In this document: in pieces, positions 1 to 11,972 of the stretch
How positions within the stretch are numbered: the first letter of the stretch is position 1
Layout of the letters: each line of letters starts with the position of its first letter
Notes under the pieces: generated by a model
What the model was told of the DNA's origin: nothing
The model's database searches: none
What the model saw: only the letters and a program-made list of their open reading frames with translations
Position numbers and translations under genes: made by a program
DNA from: Filosporella fistucella
Lineage: Eukaryota; Ascomycota; Leotiomycetes; Helotiales
Direction of reading: 5' to 3'
Length of the DNA stretch: 64,000 nucleotides
NCBI GenBank assembly: GCA_030077755.1
Contig: JAQJZZ010000007.1
Span: 806,001-870,000 of the forward strand

Positions 1-470
1 TCAGTTGCTGCACGCGACAGGTTGCGCATGATCTGTTTCCGCTTTGGGCCATCGCGCAATCAGGACCAAGATCCTCATTGTCGAAACATAAGTTTCGACG
101 ATTTATTTTGGACTGCGGGAGCTAGAGGAGGTGGGGGATCCCGAAGTGGGGTATGGCAGTTGCTGACTTCCTTCCCGACTGGAATGAGATATTGTAGCAC
201 GCTAGGAGAGCGGAAGCTGACATGGAAGAAGCGATGCCTATTGGGTGGAAAGCGCTGCGGGGTGAGCTAATAACTCTTCTACTAACACACCGGGGCGGCA
301 CGATCACCCTTGCGAAGACGTGGGGATGGTGAAGACCTTGTCGAACGGGCATCCTGGCAATTCGACTTTATTCCGGCACGTCCGTGCATAACCCTAACAA
401 GGGCTATTAATCGGAGATTTCTCAATTTCCATCATCCGATTTGGCTGCTACCAATTTTCATAACACTAAT
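1..470. other. Left edge, normal base composition, no gene recognised
   Basis: The first ~420 bases have ordinary GC content, unlike the AT-rich block that follows. Short open frames on both strands (for example 22-270 + and 122-352 -) show no family resemblance and overlap one another. I see no splice-linked gene. The only structure noted is a perfect hairpin at 80-99. It may be a unique-sequence remnant between transposon blocks or the end of a gene lying outside the window. Confidence 0.5.
80..99. repeat. Perfect 8-bp inverted repeat with 4-base loop
   Basis: GTCGAAAC, loop ATAA, then GTTTCGAC. It is read directly from the sequence; no function is assigned. Confidence 0.6.
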
Positions 471-1253
471 GGCATTGCTACTGCTTTAGGCAAGAGTAAT
501 AAGCCTAGCTAAGCTAGGTCTGGCCAATGATATATTATACCTAAAGGCCGTCCCTTTACGGTAACGCTAGAGCAATATATTACGCCGTTAGCCTTTATAT
601 TAAACTAAATCCAGAGAATGCTATTACCTAGCCAAATAAGGTAAAATAATTACTTAAACTATTTTTAATAATATTGCTTTAAAATAGATAAATAAATTTA
701 ATTAAACTTAATTTGCCCGTGAAAGTTTAATTTAAGTAATAAAAGCTAAGCTTAGGACATATGAATATTTAAGTGCTAACTCGGAGCTTTATTAAATAGG
801 AAACCTTTATGCCTTAAAATAATAATTATTAATTTATTTATATAAGTCCTTACTATTAACTTTAATTTAATTATATTTACTTAAACTTTTTAAATTAATT
901 ATATTTCTTTTTTAAGAAGAGATTATTATTAAGCGCATTCGCCCTTAATTTAGGTTTATTTATTTTTTTAAATATACTCGCCCTTACTTTAAAAAAAATT
1001 TATTCTTTGCTTTAATCTAAAATTATTACCCTTAATCTTTATATCTCTAATTAAATAATTGAGAATATATAATTATATTTAGGTTAAATTATATTATAGG
1101 CATATAAGATATATAATTCACGCATAATATATAAATTATAAAATAATTTATAAGAAGTGCCTTTTATTAATTATAGCTATTAAATTTAAACTTAATAAAA
1201 GATATAATAATTAAAAGAATCTTTTATTACTTAAATATATTACTTACTTATAT

Positions 1254-1776
1254 TATAAAGGGGTAAAATGATTAATTATAAATTAATTAAAGTTATGACT
1301 ACCTATAAAACTAAGAAGCCAAAAGCCGAGAATATATATACGCTAGGTGCCTTAGTATTACGGTCATAGGATTATCACAGGAATAGGATAGGGAATACGC
1401 CGTCTCTTAATAGTTCTGAGAACCGCGTAAGGAAAAGTCACGAGGGAATAGTCACGTGATGGATCCCTGGATCCCTATAAGCGAAATAGCGAAGGGGGAT
1501 CCACGGATCCAGCCCTAAGGGATCCTGGGATCCAATTGAGAATAAAGGTTTTATATAAGATTAGCACTTCTGCCATTAGATAAGAGCTTTATACTTAACT
1601 TTAAATAATATTCTTAATACTTAATAATATTGCAAATAAAACGTCTTTATAATATACCTATCCCTTACCCAGAATCATTATATAAATACCGGCCCGTATA
1701 GTAACCATTATACTTAGGCACTAAGGCTAGAAGCAAAACCCTTTTACCTCCTTTTTAACCATTTTACCCTATTATA
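1254..1776 (-). mobile_element. 161-bp solo LTR (miniature family A), split by another LTR
   Basis: Reverse-strand copy of the 161 bp LTR also found at 2802-2962, 6702-6862 and 7327-7487. The left piece is 1254-1355 and the right piece is 1718-1776, with 362 bases (solo LTR plus duplicated CTTAG) inserted between them. Outer ends read TATAAAGGGG and CCCTATTATA. The copy is flanked on both sides by ATAT (1250-1253 and 1777-1780), a 4 bp target-site duplication. Removing the insert gives 161 bp, the same length as the other copies. Confidence 0.8.
1356..1712 (+). mobile_element. Solo LTR of chromovirus family C (357 bp)
   Basis: It starts TATTACGG and ends CCATTATA (TG...CA after RIP changes). 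It is flanked by the 5 bp duplication CTTAG at 1351-1355 and 1713-1717, and it sits exactly in the centre of the GTGCCTAAGGCAC palindrome of the family A LTR. A related LTR ends the chromovirus relic at 33423-33778. Six GGATCC hexamers lie at 1461-1533. Confidence 0.8.
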
Positions 1777-2392
1777 ATATAAGCGACTATTATACTCTAA
1801 TAATATAGCTATAAATAATACGTTTATTAAAGGATAAAATATAAAGTAATAATAAAAAGAGCAAGGCAGGAATTATAAATATTTAAAATCTTATAATTTC
1901 TTAATAAAATTAATATTATCCTTATATCCTTTTATTATTATAAGCATATTCAGATCTGATTTTATTAAAGAAATAACTATTAAAAAGCGCTTATGCATAA
2001 TCGCATTTATTAAAAAATTATATATATAATAATTACTTTCCTATTTATAATAATATATTAATAAGAAATAATTGCAAAATTCCTTTAAGCGTTAAAATCT
2101 CTCTTTTTTTAATATAAGCTTAAATTATTTTAAAGGATAACGGAGAATAAGATTAATATTTAAATCCGCCTTTAATCAATTTCCTTATTTCATTTATATA
2201 AAATATTATATAAGCATATATATAAGAGAATATATGGAATTAAGCAAATAATAAATCCATATTAAATAAAAACTTTTCTTATAATTTATTAAAGGAATAT
2301 AATAAACGCGGGGAACTTATGCAATTATTATAAATAAAATAGCCTAAATGGAGCTAGGAAAATAAGGGATTAAATAAATTAAAAGAATATTA

Positions 2393-2745
2393 TATAATAA
2401 TTGCTATATAGGCCAATATTTATATAATAATTCTAGGTAAGGAATAAGTATATTATAAAAACATTTTAATTTATAATATTATTAAGTATAAAGAATACTA
2501 TTTAAAGTTAAGCATAAAGCTCTTATTTAATAGCAAAAGTGCTAATCTTATATAAAATCTTTATTCCTTAATAAATTATTTAAATTAATATAAATCAGTT
2601 AAATTAAGACCCAATCCCCTTAATTTACTTAATTCCCCCGATTTAATCACGTGATACTCGCCTTATAATTCTTTAATTATAATTCTTTATATAGCCCCGC
2701 CAGTCTGCCAAGCCTTAGGCCATAGTCGTGGTTATAACCATAATA
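2393..2745 (-). mobile_element. Solo LTR of family C, reverse orientation (353 bp)
   Basis: It begins TATAATAATTGC and ends ACCATAATA, aligning in reverse to the LTRs at 1356 and 33423. The stretch 2430-2580 is the best conserved and the middle is divergent. It is flanked by TATTA on both sides (2388-2392 and 2746-2750). The right-hand TATTA is also the first five bases of the chromovirus LTR that starts at 2746, so this LTR inserted at the tip of that element. Confidence 0.65.
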
Positions 2746-2801
2746 TATTAGGTATATAATTGGAATTATAATTTTATATAACCTTAACTATTCGGTTATA
2801 T

Positions 2802-2962
2802 TATAATAGGATTGAATGGTTAGAAAAGAGGTAAAAGGATTCTGGTTTTGGCCTTAGTGCCTAAGGCACCTAGCGTATATATATTCTCGGCTTTTGGCTT
2901 CTTAGTTTTATAAGTAATCACAATTCTAATTGATTTGCAATTAACCATTTTATCCCTTTACA
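2802..2962 (+). mobile_element. 161-bp solo LTR (miniature family A)
   Basis: It starts TATAATAGG and ends CCCTTTACA, flanked by ATAT at 2798-2801 and 2963-2966. It lies inside the 5' LTR of chromovirus copy 1. The LTR of copy 2 (19698-19888, reverse) runs through the same point uninterrupted, which confirms an insertion. Confidence 0.85.
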
Positions 2963-5900
2963 ATATTTAGCAATTTATAAAAATCCCTTAGGCACCCCTT
3001 AAATAGTTTAATTTTAGTATTTTAAAAGATTAGAATTTAGTCTCATATTAGAATATAACTTATTTTACTTATTAAATTGCTTTTTATTTATATGTCTCAC
3101 ATTTTAAACTCTTTGCCTTTAAGGATAAGAATATAATTTATTAATCCTTTAATTATTAATATTATATTTATTAATAACCCTATTATTACTAGCGTTACCG
3201 CGCGTGCTACTAATATTATAACTCGCTAATAAGCCTCTTCTTAAATTATTAGGAACCATAATAGCGAATCGTTTAAAACGGTTATTATAAAGGTCCTTAA
3301 GACCGCTATTAAGGAAAATGAAATTCCTAGCAAATATATTAATAGGATTAAGTCCTAGGTTATTAATATGGCGGATAAAGGCCATTAGCCTAAGTAAGAA
3401 TAAGAAAATGTAAAAATGATTAATGCCCTTTTAAGGGTTTCTTAAGAGCCCTTTTATATTCTTACCCCTATTCTTGTATTTATTCTCTAAGAATATTATA
3501 AGAGGAATATAGCTTAACTTAATGCATTATATGCTTAAAAGATTATAATTAATAAATTAAAGCAGGCTATTAAATGCCTTAAAGAGAGTGCCAATTATAA
3601 TAGGCAAGTATATAAAGCTATTATCTTTAATAAAGGATTTATACCTTAAGGTCAATTATATATTAGGTTTATAAACCCTAAGGGTAATCTTATAAGTGAT
3701 TAAATAGGCCTTAATAATACTTTATTTATTACTCGTGCATATTATCTTATTATAAAAATAAGCGCTAATTACGGCCTTATAATGCAATTGCCTATATATA
3801 TCCGTGATTTATATGCTAAGAATAGCGGCTTTAAGCCTCTTATAAGTGATTATATATGGTTATAAACGGATTAAGAGCGAGAAGTAAACCTCTTCTTTAA
3901 AATAAAGAAGAAGGCAACCTTTTTACCTTTTTATAAAGGTAAGAACCCTAAGGAATACTAGGCCTTTTTTAATGCCTTTAAGCTAGTCTTTAATAATTAG
4001 CCTAATTTATATAACTCTTATAAGGAACATATAAATATTATAATTTAAAAGTTTAAGATAAATTATTTACTTATAAAGCATTAGTCCATTTTTAATAATA
4101 AATATTAAGATTATTAGGGCCTTTTAATAGCTTAAGATAACTTTAAACGCTAGAGTCTAAATATTATATAAAGTAATAAGGAGTATAATATTAAGACTTA
4201 TAAAAAATTATAAGGACTAAAATAAAGGCTTAATGAAATTATTATATAATTAATAAAAAGGATAAAATTATTAAAATAAAACCTCTCTAAAAGTTAAGAA
4301 GAATTTAAAAGAATAATTACCCTTAAGCTTGCCTTTATAAATAAGATATTAATTAAAAAAATGCAAATTATAATTATAAATATAATACCGGATATTATTC
4401 TTAGCTAGCAAATAGCCGCTTAAAAGGCTAAAATCCTAATAAAAAGAATAAATAATATTATAAGCTAAAATAAGCGTAAGCATAAGGATAATAATAAGTC
4501 TAAAAAAAGACGTGGTTATAAGGGCAAGAAGCCTAAGAAAAATTCTTTAAGAGCCTCTTAATAGCCTTAGCAAGATTATAATTATTAAAAAAGAAACGCT
4601 TCTTTTATTCTATTAAGCAGTTTTATAAGCACATTTTATAATAACTAGAAGCCTCTCTTTAAGGTAACTTGCTATTTATATAAATAAAAGGGCCACTTTA
4701 TAAATAGCCTTATTTGCTTAAATAAAGTTAAATAAATAAAAGCTAACTTAAAGAAAGCAAAATTATAAGAGGCTAAACGGAATTTCTAAGCTATTAAAAG
4801 GCTAGTTATTATTAAAAGAGAAAATTCCTTAAGGAATTTAGGAAAAGCTCTTATTAAGTCTTAAGCGTTAAAGGGCTTAATAATAAATTATATAAGCGTT
4901 TAATAATTATTATTAAGTTATTATAAACTATAATAAGGGCTAAAGGTACCTTAAAGGCACTCGCTAATATAGGTATAAATAATTCCTTTATTAATATTTA
5001 TAAAGCTTAAAGGTTAGGAATAGTGCTTTTAGCCTATTATAATATTTAGTTTAATATAGTGGGTAAAGGTAATTTTTAGGTAATTAAAGCCTATAATATA
5101 ATTATTAAGGCAAAGGGCTCTTAAGGAATTATTAAGGAATTTAAAATAAGGCTTTACGAGTTTAAAAAGAATAAGTATAAACTAATCTTAAAATATAACT
5201 AATTTTGCCTAAAGGGTATAAGGTTATATAATTAAGCCAATTCTCGCTAGGCTTATATTAAGGACTAGAATAATATTAAAATTTTATTTATAAAGGAGTT
5301 TAATACTATTTTAGCTATTAATAATACCCTAAAGCCATAAGCTCTATTTATTATAAAGGCAAATAAATGCGATTATCTTTAAAATTATTAAAGGAAATGC
5401 ACTTATTTTAAGAGGTATAATATTAGTGCCAAAATGGCACTTATATCCCTTTAAATATATATTATTAATAAAAAGAAGGAAGTCCAATTACTAAAATACT
5501 TAGCCGAGTTTAAAGACATATTTAACTCAAATAGCGCTATTATATTTAAATAAGGTTATAAATATGCTATTAAAACTAATAGGCAGGTCCCTTATAAGCC
5601 CTTATATAATTTCTTTAAACCTTAACTTATAGCCCTTAAAATATACCTTAAGGATGCATTAAAAAAAGGATAAATTAAGCTATTTAAAAGCCTTATAAGT
5701 GCCTTAATCTTATTTATTTTAAAGAAGGATAAGGGAATTAGATTATATATAAATTATTAAGGTCTTAATAAAATTATTATTAAGAACCAGTATCCTTTGC
5801 CATTAATAAATAAAACCCTTAATCGCTTAATTAATATAAAGATTTTTATAAAACTAAATCTTAAAGATGCATATTATTAAGTAAAGATATGGGAAGAAAA

Positions 5901-6701
5901 CGTTTAAAAGATTGCTTTTAAAACCCGTTATAATTATTTTAAATATTAGATAATGCCCTTTAAGCTAATAAATATATTAATAACTTTTTAAGCCTATATT
6001 AATAGTGCTATATCGGGAATGCTAAATGATTTTATAATTATATACTTGAATAATATTTTAATTTATTTAAAGGATTCCTTATAATATCCTAAATACGTTT
6101 ATAAGGTTTTTTAAAGACTTAGGAAGCATGCTTTATTTATAAAACTTAATAAGTGCGAATTTGAAATTAAGACTATTAAATTCTTAGGATTTATTATAAT
6201 TATAAATAGTATTTATCCGGACCTTATAAGGCTTTAAATTATAGCGGGTTAGCTTATATCAAAATCTTATAAGGAGATCTAGATTTTTCTAGGATTTTAT
6301 AACTTTTATTAAAGGTTTATTTATGGATATTTTAATCTAGCTATAGGCCTTATTAATTCCTTAAAGGAAATAAAGAATAATATAAAAATAAAACCTTTTA
6401 TTTATATTTTTAAAGCTATTATAAGCTTTAGTGCGCTTAAAGAAGCCTTTTATAAAGCGCCTTTCTTGCTTTATTTTAATTCCTTTAAGAGGATTAAATT
6501 AGAAATAAATGCCTTTAAATTCGCTATAATTAGCATGCTTTTATAATAGGTAAGGAATAATAATATAAAGGAATATTAAAAGCTAATAATATTCTTTTTA
6601 AGAAAATTAAATTAAGCTAAGCTAAATTATGCTATATATAATAAAAAAATGCTAGTTATTATTAAAAGCTTTAAGGAGTAGCGATATTACCTTAAAGGTA
6701 T

Positions 6702-7487
6702 TATAATAAGATAGGATAGTTAAAAAGGAGGTAAAAGGGTTTTGGTTCTAGCCTTAGTGCCTAAGGCACCTAGCGTGTATATATTCTCGGCTTTTGGCTT
6801 CTTAGTTTTATAGGTAGTCATAATTCTAATTAATTCGCAATTAACCATTTTACCCCTTTATATTAGTAACCTATATAGGGAGATAATCGAGGCTCCGTTA
6901 TTACACGTCCTTATAGCTTATAACTATATTCTTTTAATATGCTAGCATATATACCCCCTAATTAGCGAATAACACAAGGAAAGGCTTTAAAGGCTATATG
7001 AAAAGAGGCTATATAAGAAGGGCCACCGCCATTTTGCTAGATTCGAGATTAGAGAATAAAGGTTATATAAGAAGGGCCACCGCCATTTTACTAGATTCGA
7101 GATTAGAGAGTAAAGGTTATACGGGAAGGGCTATCGCCATTTTACTAAATTTAAGGGTAGCTTGGATTAGACCCGCCGGGCGGGGAGAAAGGAGTTAATA
7201 TAAGAGCTATTATTAAAATTAGAGTTTATTATACGGTTAAAACTAGGTTTATTATATAGGGTGCTTTAAAGCTGCTTTCTTATAGTGAGTATAGTTAAGG
7301 GGCGACTATACTTAGGGAGGGACATATATAATAGGGTAAGATAGTTAAAAAGGAGGTAAAAGGGTTTTGATTCTAGCCTTAGTGCCTAAGGCACCTAATA
7401 TATATATATTCTCAGCTTTTGGCTTCTTAGTTTTATAGGTAGTCACAACTCTAATTAATTCGCAATTAATCATTTTACCCCTTTATA
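6702..7487 (+). mobile_element. Miniature two-LTR retrotransposon (TRIM-like), 786 bp
   Basis: Two 161 bp LTRs (6702-6862 and 7327-7487) enclose 464 bp without gag or pol. The first internal bases, TTAGTAACCTATATAGGG, correspond to the primer-binding position. The bases before the 3' LTR, CTTAGGGAGGGACATA, form a polypurine-type tract. It is flanked by GTAT (6698-6701) and ATAT (7488-7491), a 4 bp duplication with one G-to-A change. It interrupts the RNase H of copy 1, whereas the equivalent point in copy 2 (near 16085-16100) is uninterrupted. Ends, post-LTR motif and purine tract match the large element at 11736-31219, its probable helper. Confidence 0.8.
7004..7156 (+). repeat. 54-bp tandem repeat inside the miniature element
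   Basis: Two full units and one 45-base partial unit (7004-7057, 7058-7111, 7112-7156). The period is a multiple of three and the stretch lies in a short open frame (6998-7198), giving an 18-residue repeat with the core GYIRRATAILLDSRLE. The stretch is less AT-rich than its surroundings. Whether it is translated is unknown. Confidence 0.7.
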
Positions 7488-10400
7488 ATATTATTTATAT
7501 AATTAAAGTAATTATAAATTATTATAATCTTAAGTATTAAATAAATATAAAGTACTTAAAAGGAAAATAAGCTAAATGGGCAATATACCTATTTACGTAT
7601 AATTTTGAGATTATATATTAAAAAGGTTCCTTAAACCCAGCGGATACGCCTAATAAGCGTCTTAATTATAAGAAGGAAACTAATATAAATAAGACCTTTT
7701 CAAATCCATAATTATAATTGCTTATTTTCTAGAATAAATTGGCCGGCGGCTTTATAATAATAATTAGGTCTATAAGACCGATATAATTAAAGAATAAAGC
7801 TATTAAAATAATTAAAGAAAATAAGCTATATTTTATATAAATAAAATAGAATAAAGGCACTTGGAAACCTTAAGGAGAGGATAGTAAAGCATTCTTAAGA
7901 ATGGCTATAATAGGCCCTTTAAATAATTTATTTATAGATTTATTTAAGCCTATTAATAAAGGCAATTATATATACCTTAATATATTATGCTAAGGAATAA
8001 TAGGTTATAAATTGCTTTTCCCACGTTTATAATTAAATATAATAACTCGCTTAGCTATTATATTAGCACTTCTTTAAACACTTCTTAAGATGCTTATTAA
8101 AATAGCTTAAACCAATAATAAGAAATGCATTATATATAAATTTAGGAAAAAATATAAGAATCCGCCTTAAGATTTTAGGACCTAAATAATTAATAATTAG
8201 GATGCTATTAAATAAAAAAATAGAATTTATATATTAAATAATTAAGCATTAAGGCAAGAAATTATAAAACTTTATTATAATAACCCTTTAATAGGATATT
8301 ATAATATAAAAAAGACTTTAAAACTATTCCATAAATATTATTATTAAGAATAAATAAAATTTAATATAAGAAAATATATTAAAGAGTATATTATGTGCCA
8401 AAAGAATAAAGCAAAGAAATATGCTCTTTATAGATTATTTTAAACACCCTTATAATTAATATAATTATAGCAAGAAATTATTATAAATTTTATTATAGGA
8501 TTTCCACTTATAAAAGGCTTAGATAAGAAGATTCTAAATAGCATTCTTATAATAGTTTATAAATATTATAAGATAGCAAAATATATCTTATATAATAAGG
8601 AGATTATAGCTCCCGAAATGGCAAAACTTTTTTAAGAAAGGGTATTCTCAGTTTTTAAGTGCCTTAAAGGCATTATTTTAAATCATAATAGCGTATTTAC
8701 TTTAAATTTTTGATTTGCATTATACTTTTACTTATATTATAAGTAAAAGCTATCCACTATATTTTATTCATAAATAAATGGGCAAATAAAAAGATAAAAC
8801 CAGGTGCTTAAATATTACCTAAAATATTATTATAATATAAAAAAATTAAATTAGGTGCATTAATTTAGCTTTACCGAATTTACCTATAATAATTCTATTT
8901 ACTCGGTTCTTAGCTCTATACCTTTTAGGGTATATTATAAATATAATCTTAAGCTATTATAAAACCCTAAGAATAAGGGTATTAAGGGGGAGGTATTAGC
9001 TATATGAGAAAGAGCAAATTTAATAAAGAAAGAGCGAGAGGCGCTTAAAGGTCTTTAAAAGCATGCTTAAGAAAGCCATAAAAAGTACTTTAATAAATCA
9101 TGGCTAAATAAATATTATTTCCTCTATTAATAAGTAATGCTCTTTATTAAGAATTTGAGAATAAAGTATAATAAACTTTAGCCTAAATATATAAGTTCTT
9201 TTTAGGTAATTAAATTAATAGGAGAATTTATATATTATTTAAAGCTTTTAAGCATTTATATTAAATTATATAATATATTTTATATATTACTCTTAAAGCT
9301 ATATTATAAAAGAAAAGGAGAGGAGCTTAAGTAATATTAAGAGGGTAAGCTATTAAAGCTTAAAGATAAAGAAAATGAATAGGAATAGGAAATAAAATCC
9401 ATTTTAAATTATATAAAAAATGGCAAAATAAAAAATATGAAATATTTTATAAAATGGAAGGAATAGCTAAAGGACTATAATACTTGGCTCCTAATATACC
9501 TAAATTTAAGGAATATAAAGGAAATATTAAATGCATATCTTAAAAACCATAAGCTACTTATAAAAGAATAGGATAATAAAATTAAGCTACCTAAAGCAAA
9601 TTAAAAAGGAACTTCCTAGCCATTAAATAATAAAAAGAAGAGGAAGGGAAAACCTTAAAAAAGCGGGAAATAAATTAGGAATAATAGTTAATATAAATAA
9701 AATAAAATAGGAATAAAGGCACATTTTAGGAATATTATAAATATATTTAATACTTAGGTAAGAAAGCATTTTATTTTATTAAGGGTAAATATAAGAATAA
9801 CCTAAGGTATTTTAAAGTAAAAATAAAGCTACTTAAACATTACCTAAAAACCACTTAAATTTAAGAAAATATTATAAGGATGCCCTTAAGGATATCTTTA
9901 TTAATATTAAGAAGAGAAAGCTTATTATAAATATTATATTATAAAGCAATTAATAAGAGTATCTTAAGCTAAGAAAAGGGTTATACCTAATATTTATAAG
10001 CTAAACGGAAGCGCTTAACCTCTTAGACTAATTCTTAAAGAATAATAATCTTTTTAGCATTAAAACTATTAATATTAGGAACCTTATAAGCAAAGGTTAA
10101 TTATTAGAGCTTAATACGAAATTCCATATATTTCTAATATAAATGCAAGTATAATTATAGGATATTAATAAGCACTAATAAGTAAAGAAAAGAAAACTTA
10201 TAATAAGAAATCCTTTAAAAGTGAAAATATCCTTAATATTTATATTATTCCTCTTTAAAATATTAGAGCTATCCTTTATTCCCTAGCTAGCTAATTAGAT
10301 TATAAGAAAACCCTTATTAATATTAATGAGCTCCTTGCCCTTATTTAAAGCTATAAATTTATTAAATTCTTTAATATAATCCTTAATTTTATAATAGATT

Positions 10401-11613
10401 TAATGCAAATTAATAAGAATCTAAATTTATTAATATTATTATAATAGCTTAAAAGGAGATTTACCTTCTTATAAATATTACTTATTCTAATATAATAAGT
10501 GTACGTAAACTTTCTTACTTGAGTAATATAAGTATAAAAAGGATTAATTAAAGTATGCTTTAAGTATCTTTAATAATAAAAGATAATAGGCCAAGTATTA
10601 ACCTTATTATTACGCTTGCGCTTATAAAGCCTATTAATAATGATATTACGGCTGCTATAATCTAATATAAGAGGACTTATAATAAAGCTAAAAAAGAATA
10701 AAGATTAAGAAGCTAAAGAAGATTAAAGATTAAGGAATAAAAAAAGGAAAAAGCATACGCTATTATATAAAGGTTATTATAAGCTTAAAAAAAAGAAGTT
10801 AAAAGTTGAAAGGGAGCTATTATTTATATAAATAAGCTTAGCCTAATCCTAACTTTTAAATTATTACTTAAATAATTCTTGCCTTAAGCTATTTTAGGGT
10901 AGCAAATAGCTTTAATTATTTTAAAGTTTTATATAGCTAATTAAATACATTTACCATTACGTAATAATTTAGTTTTCCAGATTACTTAGCTTTATATATA
11001 AATTTGGGCCTTTTGGCCAATTAGAACCTTAGGTTTATAAGTATAAAAAAGCAAGATTATAGGAATTAGGCGAGTTTATTTATTCTTTAATATAAACTCG
11101 GACTAAATATAAAGCTATTTTCATATGCTAAGCCACGCGGCTAAAGTAAATAAAAGTTATAAAATAGCATAATACCCGGGGAATATAAGAGCTAATTAAG
11201 GCCTTGCTAAAGCTACCTCCTTATATAGGAATTATAACTTATAAGATTAATTACACCTTAATAGGCTAAAATATAATTTTATAATAGCACTCTTATATTA
11301 TACTTAATTAAACCAAATTCTTATAAGGAAATATAAGTAATATAATAACTTTTAATTATTATTATAAGAGTTAATAAGGCTTAAGAATTAATGCTAAGAT
11401 AGTATTATTAAAAGGGGGGAATCTTATTAGGTATATAATTAAAATTAAAATTTTATATAATCTTAATTATTTAGTTATATTTGATAATTTATAAAAACCC
11501 CTTAAGCACTTTTTAAATAATCTAATTCTAGTATTTTAAAAGGCTAGAATTTAGTCTTATATTAAAATATAACTTATTTTACTTATTAAATTGCTTCTTA
11601 TTTATATCTCACA

Positions 11614-11735
11614 ATTTGTTAAGCTAAGCATAAGCCTTTAAGATAAGCGCTTATAAAGTAAATATTAAAGAAATAAGAATAAATAGGATATTATAATTAT
11701 ATAAGGATAATATATATTTAAGGATAAGATCCTAT
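11614..11735 (+). pseudogene. Fragment of chromovirus family C pol (RNase H-integrase linker)
   Basis: This 122-base piece lies between copy 1 and the 5' LTR of the large element. If one CTAT duplication is joined directly to 31224, the reading frame continues into an integrase zinc-binding-type region (the DNIYIFKDK stretch, then LKKEF). The piece is therefore the left side of the family C pol at 31224-33422, split by the large element. Confidence 0.6.
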
Positions 11736-11941
11736 TATAATAGGGTTAAAGCCCCGTGATTTTAGGTCACGTGTTTTGCCGGTAAATAGCTTTTCCGCTC
11801 CGGTGCTCACTTTACATATAATATAGCCCGAGCATAACTTAAGAATATAATCCTTTTTCTTCTTTTAAATACCACCCCTATTATTTTGGTTATTATATTA
11901 TTTATCATACACTTAAATAGCACACTTCCTACCCCTTTACA
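11736..11941 (+). repeat. 5' LTR of the large element (206 bp)
   Basis: It starts TATAATAGGGTTAAAGCC and ends CCCCTTTACA. It shares high identity with 31014-31219, including an inner CGTGA...TCACG inverted repeat followed by a GTG. The TG start has become TA by RIP here but is kept (TGTGGTAGGG) in the 3' copy. Confidence 0.85.
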
Positions 11942-11972
11942 TTAGTGACCTATATAAGGAATTAAAAATAAT

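Larger units (their letters stand above)
3150..9620 (+). pseudogene. Degraded gag-pol of chromovirus copy 1
   Basis: One long forward frame can be followed through stop codons from gag into pol. A gag-like region spans about 3150-4500. A zinc knuckle remnant near 4660 retains the KGHF core. A retroviral-type protease remnant lies near 4960-5000. RT runs about 5570-6550, with the active-site motif reading YLNN at 6043-6054 where the family has YLDD. RNase H continues on both sides of the insertion at 6702-7487; the downstream half (7490-7680) matches the end of Ty3 RNase H. Integrase follows at about 8150-9000. A chromodomain near 9390-9560 contains a KWKE motif followed by NTW. The many stops replace Gln/Trp codons, so it cannot be translated. 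Confidence 0.8.
2746..11613 (+). mobile_element. Ty3/Gypsy chromovirus copy 1, RIP-inactivated, with nested insertions
   Basis: The 5' LTR is 2746-3101 and includes a nested 161 bp solo LTR at 2802-2962. The 3' LTR is 11425-11613 (189 bp). The LTRs start TATTAGGTATATAATT and end CTCACA. A purine tract, AAAAGGGGGGAATC, lies directly before the 3' LTR. Subtracting the two nested insertions with their duplications gives about 7.91 kb, the size of copy 2 at 11973-19888. Internal order is gag, protease, RT, RNase H (split by a miniature element at 6702-7487), integrase, chromodomain, then ~1.8 kb of unexplained tail. No matching target duplication was found, so an outer end may have been rearranged or has mutated. 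Confidence 0.85.

Noticed and set aside
1254..1776. 161-bp repeats first read as MITEs (DNA transposons with terminal inverted repeats)
   Set aside because: The short inverted ends are the TG..CA-type LTR termini. A two-LTR copy with a purine tract and post-LTR motif exists at 6702-7487, and duplications are 4 bp, so they are LTRs.
3149..3385. Open frame on the minus strand (78 codons), with a similar frame at 19414-19650 (+)
   Set aside because: Both are antisense to the gag start of the two chromovirus copies. They look conserved only because the elements are homologous. RIP puts stops into the sense frame and leaves this antisense frame open.
7004..7156. CRISPR-like array
   Set aside because: Units are directly adjacent without spacers, and the genome is eukaryotic.
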